From JALZHR01 sp036388475 (lineage in GTDB: Bacteria > Acidobacteriota > Blastocatellia > Pyrinomonadales > Pyrinomonadaceae), in the NCBI GenBank assembly GCA_036388475.1, contig DASVRT010000021.1, forward strand, positions 85,100 through 149,099: a DNA stretch of 64,000 bases, read 5' to 3'. Under the pieces are notes generated by a model. The model made no database searches and was not told the origin of the DNA. It was given only the letters and a program-made list of their open reading frames with translations. Shown here piece after piece: positions 16,231 to 22,644 of the stretch. The number at the start of each line of letters is the position of its first letter. Position 1 is the stretch's first letter. Both the position numbers and the translations under genes were made by a program.

Positions 16231-17562
16231 CTAATTTTGGGGCTGAGTTGTTGTCTTTGTCACCACTTTGCCAGTGAAAATTCCTCTGACTTCAACTTCT
16301 TTTTTCCAACGTTCTAAAACTCTTTGCAGGTCGACGAGTGTCACATTCGTGACTTTTTGTGATTCATCTTTTACTGAAACTAATTTATAGGAATCAATAT
16401 CAAGCCACAAATCGGCGGCGTTTTTTCGGGTAAACTCCATTGAAACTTCATCTCTGGCTTTATCGAATTCCTCTGGCGTAATCGGATTTTGAGTGATTTG
16501 CCGGATAAAATTCGGATGATTTGTTTGCGGCGAAGTCGGAACGGGCGGCGGTTTTAAATCGGTTGACTCGACTGCCGGTTTAACCTCGGCTTTGCCGAGT
16601 TCGACGGAAAAACCCATAATAACCAGACTTGGTAACAGATGCGCATCCTGACGAACAAATAAATTCGTGTTTTTCAAATCTTTCTGGTAGCGGAGCTGCA
16701 AAATTCTGGTCAGGATAACCGAAGCCCAGAAATCTTTATCATTTCTTGCCAAGCCGCGAATCGCCTGGCGGATTTCTCCGGTATTTTCGCCCGGAATTTC
16801 CGCATAAAATATTCTTGCCTCCGGGTCGTCCGGCTGGCGAAACGTCGCCGGAACTAATTTGTCCGCTTTTTTCCAGGCGCCGAACAAACGCCGCGCCGCC
16901 ATATACGCGAAATCGGGTTTGACGTTGCCGGTAATCGCCAGCGTCGCGTTGTCGGCAGTGAAAAATTTGTCTTTCGCCGTCAGCAAATCGGCGCGCTCGA
17001 TTAATTTCAGGCTTTCCGGCGTTCCGGCTTGCGGTCTGCCGTAGGGAAAATCGCCGAGCAGGCGTTTTGCGGCTGCCTGGTCGGCGACGTAAGCCGGATT
17101 TTTCTGCATTTCCTCGACCGCTTTCAGGCGCGCGTCGCGCACTTTGACGAAATTTTCCGGCGTCAGCGGCGGGCTGGCGACGACGGTCGCGACAGTTTCC
17201 AGAAGCGTCAGAAACTCGTCCGGTTTCGCCGTCGCGCTGATTTGGATGTAATCGTAATTGCTCGCGACTTCGAGACTGCCTTCCAAATCTTCTTCGAAAA
17301 AGTTTTTTGTCTGCTCGGTCGGAAATAAAATGTCGGCGAGCAGCGCCATCACGCCCATTTTATCTTTCGGGTCAAACGCCGAGCCGCTGTGAATGCGCAG
17401 GCGGAGCGAGACTTTTTCGGCTTTCGGCTCGTTCCAAATCAAAACTTTCAAGCCGTTGAGAAGCTTTTCCTGACGCGGCTGCGCCAATGTCTGGGCGAAA
17501 GAAAAATTCGCCGCGAGAAGCGTTAAAACCAGCAAAAACGCGGTGCTTTTGAAACAATTCAT
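16231..17562 (-). CDS. M16-family peptidase homologue lacking the zinc site
   Basis: A 443-residue secreted protein with an N-terminal signal peptide (about 1-23, ending SFAQ) and the two-lobed M16B fold: an N-terminal lobe (30-210) and a C-terminal lobe (about 230-430). The zinc motif HxxEH should follow the conserved Gly of MGVMALLADILF near residues 63-74, but Ala, Ala and Asp occupy the His, Glu and His positions. It therefore should not be a zinc protease by itself. Known M16 pairs combine one active and one inactive subunit, so a partner elsewhere is expected. Pro-rich segment PPPVPTSPQT lies near 345. Confidence 0.85.
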   Translation of the reverse strand: MNCFKSTAFLLVLTLLAANFSFAQTLAQPRQEKLLNGLKVLIWNEPKAEKVSLRLRIHSGSAFDPKDKMGVMALLADILFPTEQTKNFFEEDLEGSLEVASNYDYIQISATAKPDEFLTLLETVATVVASPPLTPENFVKVRDARLKAVEEMQKNPAYVADQAAAKRLLGDFPYGRPQAGTPESLKLIERADLLTAKDKFFTADNATLAITGNVKPDFAYMAARRLFGAWKKADKLVPATFRQPDDPEARIFYAEIPGENTGEIRQAIRGLARNDKDFWASVILTRILQLRYQKDLKNTNLFVRQDAHLLPSLVIMGFSVELGKAEVKPAVESTDLKPPPVPTSPQTNHPNFIRQITQNPITPEEFDKARDEVSMEFTRKNAADLWLDIDSYKLVSVKDESQKVTNVTLVDLQRVLERWKKEVEVRGIFTGKVVTKTTTQPQN

Positions 17563-17713
17563 ATTATTTGTCGTTTATCATTTCAGCAAAGATGCAAAAA
17601 AGATAGATGTCGAATGATAAATCTTAGATGCCCGCTGGCATCCCGTCAAACAAACCGAGCATCTATTGAAACTAGTAACGCATCTGTTAATTTGTTAAGT
17701 TTGTTCAAAAGGC

Positions 17714-17741
17714 TTAACATTCCTGAAAATCGTATTATAAT
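17714..17741 (+). promoter_or_regulatory. Sigma70-type promoter for the zinc-ribbon/TonB gene
   Basis: TTAACA (17714-17719) and a perfect TATAAT (17736-17741) are 16 bp apart, 48 bp before the GTG start at 17789. The same gap, 17563-17788, also holds diverged TTTATCA-type repeats near 17570-17630. Confidence 0.6.
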
Positions 17742-17788
17742 AAAAGATAACCCTTTGGCGTTCATTCCAAGATTTTGAGAGGCATTGA

Positions 17789-19138
17789 GTGAAGAAGATG
17801 GGAAAGATAGTTAAGTATTGTGCCGCATGTGAAGAAGGCTTTGCCGAAAAGTTTGCGTTTTGTCCAAACTGCGGCGGAGCTTTAACAGCTTACGAATTGA
17901 ATCCGGTGATGGCGAAAGCCGCGAATATCAATCAATCGGAAACCGAAAATTTGAAAGCGGAAACCCTGATGCCGGTCGTGGCAGCAGAAGCTCCGGTTCC
18001 GGCGGAAAATATTCCGGTCGAGCCGGAAATCGTCATTTTTTCGACTAATAAAGAAGAAAAAATTCTGGACGACGAGTATCTGCCGGAAGAAACGGCTGCC
18101 TTTGCGTCGGCTGCTTCAAACGGCAACGGCAACGGTAACGGATTCCACACCGCCGACGATTTCAACGAAAATCAATACCGGACAAATTCTCAATCCGGCG
18201 ACTATGGGCAGACCGCTGACGCGAGCGGTTATCACCTTACGGTTATCGAAGAAAAAAATTCGAGCGTCCGCAACGCGCTTCTTTTAGGCGCCTGCGTGTT
18301 TGTCATAACCTTGACTCTCGCAGGCGTCGTCTTCTCGCTTTTCAACAAGGAATTATACGCCGCCGGACTCAGCAACACCGATTTGGTGAATGCGATGGTG
18401 GTGGACGATTTGCCTGAGGAAGTCAAAGAAGAGCCGAAAAAGAATAAAGAGAAAGGCGGCGGCGGCGGCGGCGGCGGTAAAGAAGAAGACGAAGACGTTT
18501 CCAAAGGCACGCCTCCGCGTCAAACGAAAGAGCAGCTTGACCCGCCGTCATCAAAAGTTCCGCAGTTTGATTCTGATTTGAAAAAATATATGTCCACGCA
18601 GGGCAACCGCCAGATTCAGCGAACTGACCAGCCCATCGGCAGCGAGCTCGGACAATCGGCGAAATTGTCCGACGGTCGCGGCAGCGGCGGCGGTATGGGC
18701 GGCGGTAACGGTACCGGATTCGGTAATGGACGCGGAACCGGCAACGGCAACGGCTGCTGTAGCGGCAACGGAAACGGAAACGGAAACGGCGACGGCGACG
18801 GCGACGGCGACGGCAGCGGTAGTTATACGCCGCCGGCTTTCAAAAAACCTGAACCGAAACCCGTCGGTCCGACCGAAGGCGTAAAAATTATCTCGAAACC
18901 GCGCGCCAATTACACGGACGCGGCGCGGACAAATAATATTCAAGGCGTCGTCCGCGTGCGCGTGACGTTTCTGGCTAACGGAACCATCGGCAGCATCTCG
19001 CCGGTCAGCAATCTGGGCTACGGTTTGACCGAGCAGGCGCTGGCGGCGGCGCGCTCGATTCGCTTTGAACCCGCGAAAAAAGGCGGCGTTCCTTATTCGG
19101 TAACAAAGGTCGTGGAATACACCTTTACGCTGTATTAA
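17789..19138 (+). CDS. Zinc-ribbon, single-pass TonB-like energy transducer
   Basis: A 449-residue protein. Residues 11-28 form a zinc ribbon (Cys11, Cys14, Cys25, Cys28). A negatively charged linker follows, then one membrane helix near 162-184. The periplasmic part has a Lys/Glu stretch, a run of seven glycines, and a Gly-Asn then Gly-Asp repeat tract near 305-345. The C-terminal domain (about 367-449, from IISKPRANYTDAARTN to the end) is the TonB C-terminal fold. TonB proteins pass proton-motive energy to outer-membrane receptors. A cytosolic zinc ribbon is unusual for TonB and may bind a regulator. GTG start supported by GAGAGG six bases upstream. Confidence 0.85.
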   Translation: MKKMGKIVKYCAACEEGFAEKFAFCPNCGGALTAYELNPVMAKAANINQSETENLKAETLMPVVAAEAPVPAENIPVEPEIVIFSTNKEEKILDDEYLPEETAAFASAASNGNGNGNGFHTADDFNENQYRTNSQSGDYGQTADASGYHLTVIEEKNSSVRNALLLGACVFVITLTLAGVVFSLFNKELYAAGLSNTDLVNAMVVDDLPEEVKEEPKKNKEKGGGGGGGGKEEDEDVSKGTPPRQTKEQLDPPSSKVPQFDSDLKKYMSTQGNRQIQRTDQPIGSELGQSAKLSDGRGSGGGMGGGNGTGFGNGRGTGNGNGCCSGNGNGNGNGDGDGDGDGSGSYTPPAFKKPEPKPVGPTEGVKIISKPRANYTDAARTNNIQGVVRVRVTFLANGTIGSISPVSNLGYGLTEQALAAARSIRFEPAKKGGVPYSVTKVVEYTFTLY

Positions 19139-19158
19139 AAATCAGCGAATAAAAAACA

Positions 19159-19196
19159 AAAAAGGCTGGCGGTTTTTCAAGACTGCCAGCCTTTTT
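19159..19196. terminator. Bidirectional intrinsic terminator
   Basis: Arms AAAAAGGCTGGC (19159-19170) and GCCAGCCTTTTT (19185-19196) are perfect, flanked by A and T runs. It ends the TonB-like transcript and can act on the leftward strand too. Confidence 0.85.
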
Positions 19197-19305
19197 CAAT
19201 TAAGAATTAAAAATTACTAATTACGAATGAGAAGAAAATGACCTTTGTTTGCTCAATTTTCAAAGGTCAAAAATCATCTATTCGTAATTCGTAATTTTTA
19301 ATTGT
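19197..19305. repeat. Heptad-armed element, ATTACGA type, copy 1
   Basis: AATTAAGAATTAAAAATTAC on the left and CGTAATTCGTAATTTTTAAT on the right form the arms. The core contains GACCTTTG and its complement CAAAGGTC. The core resembles that of 20785-20969 in reverse orientation. It lies between convergent genes. Confidence 0.8.
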
Positions 19306-20775
19306 TTAGCTCAAACCGAAAAAACTTTTAATCGAATTAAAAATGCCTTTGGATTCTTCTTCGGTCGTCTGATTATTTTCCGCATTTTTTTGCGCCAGCA
19401 GCGTGCGGCGCTCGGCGATTGTTTTGCTCAGAGCTTCGACCAGTTCGGGATTGGCGTCGAAAAGCGGTTTGAGGGCTGCCTGTTTTATTTCCAGCACCTC
19501 GGTTTCTTCGGCGGCGACGACGTTTGCCGAGCGCGGCGCGCCCGTAAAAAGTCCCATCTCGCCAAAAAAATCGCCTTCGCTCAACGTATTGATGGTTTTC
19601 GGAAAACCGTTTTCCGTAATCTGAACCTTGACCGCGCCGCGATGAATCACGAACATCGAGCCGCCTTCCTCGCCTTTGCGGACAATCGGTTCGTTCGGCG
19701 AAAAGATTTTCGCCTCGCTCGCCCGGGCAAGCTTCTCGGTTTCCTCGTCCGTGAGCGGCGCGAAAAGCGGAACTTCGCTTAAACGCTCGAAAATCGCGCC
19801 GGTCGATTCCTCAAAATTCGGTTCCAGCGATTGATTTTCGACATAAAGCGTGCGCGTGGGGAAAGCGAAATGAATATTTTCGCGCTGGAAGGCATACCAG
19901 ACGCGCAGGCGGATAAGCGCGTCCGTATCGTTATATTTCGAATAATCTTCGAGCCAGTATTTGATTTCCCAGTCGATGCCGTTATCGCCCAAGTTTCGGA
20001 TGCGGACAATCGGGCGAATCTTCGGCGAAACGTTTTCGACCTGCCGGACGACTTCGCGAATCAGGTGAATCGTCCGCGCGGGCGAAGCCGAATAAAGCGT
20101 ATTGAAAAAAACCAGGCGCGCGTTCAGATTGTCGCGCGGCGAAACCTCGATCGCTTCCTTGCCGAGCACGGCGTTGCTGATGAGGACGATTTTGTTTTGA
20201 AACGTGCGGATTTTTACGCCGCGCCACGTGACGTTTTCGACCACGCCCGTGCCTTTGTTCGGAATATTCACGACGTCGCCGACCTGAAACGGCTGGTCAG
20301 CCTGCATCGCGATGCCGGCGAAAAGATTGCCGAGCGTGTCCTGCAAAGCGAGACCGATGACGACCGCCAGAATCGTCGAACCGGCAAAAAACGTCGTCAA
20401 ATCCGTATCGAACTGCGATTTGACGATAATCGTAAAAGCGACGACGAAAATAACGATGGAGATGACGTTGCGGATAAGCGTCGTCAGTTCGGAACTGCCC
20501 GTGTTGCGCAGGATAGTGCCGGTAATCAGCGAATTGAAAAAGCGGACGATGGCGAAAATCAAGCCCATCCAGACGAAAATCTTGATGACTTTCAGCAGAG
20601 TGTCGAACAAACCGCCCGCCGTTTCGCCCATCCGCGCGTCGGTCGAGCCGAAAAAAGCGACGACGTATTGTCTGAGAATCGGCTCGATAAACGGCAGCGT
20701 CACCAGCACGAACGAGACGACCGCCGCAAAAATCGTAAAAATGAAAAAATGTTTTCGCAGTTCGTTGGATTTCAT
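19306..20775 (-). CDS. MscS-type channel with C-terminal cyclic-nucleotide-binding domain
   Basis: A 489-residue protein with four membrane helices (about 12-35, 60-85, 100-122, 126-150), a MscS domain (about 140-310, with DTLGNLFAGIAMQADQPF and VGDVVNIPN) and a cNMP-binding domain (about 330-450). The phosphate-binding cassette reads GDFFGEMGLFTGAPRSANV, with the conserved Glu and Arg, so it may bind cAMP or cGMP. Known MscS-CNB proteins are bacterial channels that respond to nucleotide rather than, or as well as, tension. No cyclase gene is close. The stop codon lies at the border of the heptad element. Confidence 0.92.
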   Translation of the reverse strand: MKSNELRKHFFIFTIFAAVVSFVLVTLPFIEPILRQYVVAFFGSTDARMGETAGGLFDTLLKVIKIFVWMGLIFAIVRFFNSLITGTILRNTGSSELTTLIRNVISIVIFVVAFTIIVKSQFDTDLTTFFAGSTILAVVIGLALQDTLGNLFAGIAMQADQPFQVGDVVNIPNKGTGVVENVTWRGVKIRTFQNKIVLISNAVLGKEAIEVSPRDNLNARLVFFNTLYSASPARTIHLIREVVRQVENVSPKIRPIVRIRNLGDNGIDWEIKYWLEDYSKYNDTDALIRLRVWYAFQRENIHFAFPTRTLYVENQSLEPNFEESTGAIFERLSEVPLFAPLTDEETEKLARASEAKIFSPNEPIVRKGEEGGSMFVIHRGAVKVQITENGFPKTINTLSEGDFFGEMGLFTGAPRSANVVAAEETEVLEIKQAALKPLFDANPELVEALSKTIAERRTLLAQKNAENNQTTEEESKGIFNSIKSFFGLS

Positions 20776-20784
20776 ATTCGGAAA

Positions 20785-20969
20785 ACTTCAGCCACAAATT
20801 AACACGAATCGGCTGAAACTGCGAGGCAGTTTCAATTACGAATTAAAAATTGCGAATTACGAATTACGAAAAATTGACCTTTGATTTTTGAAGATTGAGC
20901 AATATCGAAGTTCCGGGCTCAAAAGTCTTTTCTTCCGATTCGTAATTTGTAATTTTTAATTCGCAATTG
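20785..20969. repeat. Compound element: two short hairpins and a heptad-armed repeat, ATTACGA type, copy 2
   Basis: A hairpin with GAAACTGC/GCAGTTTC arms around GAG at 20816-20834 precedes ATTACGA-unit arms (from 20834 and up to 20969). The core shares TTGACCTTTGA, GATTGAGCAA and TTTTCTTC with the element at 19197-19305. The right arm encodes the last residues (IAN) and TAA stop of the next gene. Confidence 0.75.
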
Positions 20970-22284
20970 AAAGCAGCGTCGAGCCAATCAGCGCCAGCGA
21001 CAGGCACGAGACGATAATCGTAATCAGCCACGCGGCGATTTTAAACCAGCCGCGATTGGCGTATTCGCCCATAATCTCGTGGTTTGACGAGAGCGAAACG
21101 ATGGCGATGAGAATGACGGGAAGCAGCAGCCCGTTGATGGTTTGGGTGAAAATCAAAAGCTGAATCTGCGGAATGTGCGGAATCAGCGCGACAATCACGC
21201 CGACGGCGATAAGCGACGTAAAAATGCCGAGAAAAATCGGCGCTTCGCGGAACGAATGCGACAAGCCTTTTTCAAAACCTAAGGCTTCGGTCAAAGAATA
21301 AGCCGTCGCCAGCGGCAGCACGCCCATCGCCAGCATCGCCGCGCCGAAAAGCCCGATGCCGAAAAGATATTTCGCGTATTGCCCGGCGACCGGCACGAGC
21401 GCTTCGGCGGCGGTCGCGGCGGAATCCAGATGCGTCACGCCTTGTTTATTTAAGGTCGCGGCGGTCGAAATGACGATAAAAGCGGCAATCAGACAGGCGA
21501 AAATCGTTCCCGTAATCACGTCGGCGCGCGCCAGCGGCAAATCGTCCTTGTCCATTCCTTTTTCGACGACGGTCGATTGCACGAAAACCTGCATAAACGG
21601 CGTAATCGTCGTGCCGATTAAAGCCATCACGGTGAAAAGATAAAGACTGTCGAATTGAATTGAAGGCTGGACGAGCTCGCGCCCGACTTCCGACCAATCG
21701 GGTTTGGCGAGAAAAGCCGAAATGATATAGCCGAAAAAAACCAGCGACATCGCCAGAAAAACCTGCTCGACGCGCTTCTGCGTGCCTTTGACGACGAGCC
21801 ACCAAATCAAACCGGCGGTCAGCGGAACCGTAAAATAACGCGGAATTCCGAAAAGCTCGGAAGCCTGCGCGATGCCGACGAATTCCGAGATAATCACGCC
21901 CGTGTTGGCAATCAAAATCGCCAGCATCACGAGCGCCGTCCAGCGCACGCCGAACTGCTCGCGGATTAAATCCGCCAAGCCCTGCCCGGTCACGACGCCC
22001 ATCCGCACGCACATTTCCTGCACGATGATAAGACTGACCGTCATCGGGATGAAAACCCAGAGCAGCGTGTAGCCGTAAGCCGCGCCGACGGTTGAATAAG
22101 TGGCGATTCCGCTGGCGTCGTTGCCCGCGTTGGCGGCGATGATTCCGGGACCTAAAACGGCGAGGTAGGCGAGCAGCCGACTATTTGACGAAGACAGACC
22201 GCGCCGCAGACGCTCGCGCGAGCGGCGCAGGTTTAGCCCGATTTTTTTGAGCGCTAAACGCGTTTCTGCCATTTCTACTGTCAC
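20956..22284 (-). CDS. NRAMP-superfamily divalent metal transporter, divergent motif
   Basis: A 442-residue protein with eleven hydrophobic helices. Helix 1 reads LGPGIIAANAGNDASGIAT near 45-63, so the canonical DPGN is replaced by NAGND; helix 6 reads TTITPFMQVFVQS where MPH is expected. These changes match NRAMP-related branches thought to carry magnesium or to have altered metal choice, rather than the Mn/Fe-importing MntH. A basic N-terminal 30 residues (LRRSRERLRRGL) precedes the first helix. The final Ile-Ala-Asn and stop are encoded by the heptad repeat. Confidence 0.85.
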   Translation of the reverse strand: MTVEMAETRLALKKIGLNLRRSRERLRRGLSSSNSRLLAYLAVLGPGIIAANAGNDASGIATYSTVGAAYGYTLLWVFIPMTVSLIIVQEMCVRMGVVTGQGLADLIREQFGVRWTALVMLAILIANTGVIISEFVGIAQASELFGIPRYFTVPLTAGLIWWLVVKGTQKRVEQVFLAMSLVFFGYIISAFLAKPDWSEVGRELVQPSIQFDSLYLFTVMALIGTTITPFMQVFVQSTVVEKGMDKDDLPLARADVITGTIFACLIAAFIVISTAATLNKQGVTHLDSAATAAEALVPVAGQYAKYLFGIGLFGAAMLAMGVLPLATAYSLTEALGFEKGLSHSFREAPIFLGIFTSLIAVGVIVALIPHIPQIQLLIFTQTINGLLLPVILIAIVSLSSNHEIMGEYANRGWFKIAAWLITIIVSCLSLALIGSTLLSIAN

Positions 22285-22308
22285 CGTCTTTCATAGTCTT
22301 GATGTGAA

Positions 22309-22372
22309 CCGCGAATCGTAAATCGCGAATCGCGGTTTTCTCCGTTTGCGATTTACGATTCGCGACTTAACG
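22309..22372. repeat. Heptad-armed hairpin, GCGAATC type
   Basis: Perfect 16-bp arms GCGAATCGTAAATCGC (22311-22326) and GCGATTTACGATTCGC (22348-22363). It lies in the 360-bp divergent gap (22285-22644) between the transporter and aconitase genes. The rest of that gap is AT-rich and holds the acnA promoter; I see no other feature. Confidence 0.85.
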
Positions 22373-22563
22373 ATTATCGAAACTTGAATATAACGCGATT
22401 AAGCGAAAGTGAAAAGTGCAAAAGTAGAATTATTTGAAATATAAAATTCGGCGCGGAAATGATAATCTAAACCTTAGATATTAATATTTAACGCGCAAAG
22501 ATATTAGAATCCGAAATCTAGGCGAACGGCTAGATGAATTTTTTTACTAAAAGGCGGAATTGC

Positions 22564-22591
22564 TTGAGTTTTTCGATTTCCGTTTTACAAT
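22564..22591 (+). promoter_or_regulatory. Candidate sigma70 promoter for acnA
   Basis: TTGAGT (22564-22569) and TACAAT (22586-22591) are separated by 16 bp, 54 bp before the acnA ATG. Five of six and four of six bases fit the consensus boxes. Confidence 0.5.
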
Positions 22592-22644
22592 ATTAGTTTG
22601 ATTTACGCGGCAATTTTGAATCTATCTGCCGCAATTAAAAATAT

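Noticed and set aside
19831..20802. 323-codon frame on the plus strand
   Set aside because: It is antisense to the MscS-CNB gene and reads as Asp/Arg-rich low complexity, typical of a shadow frame.
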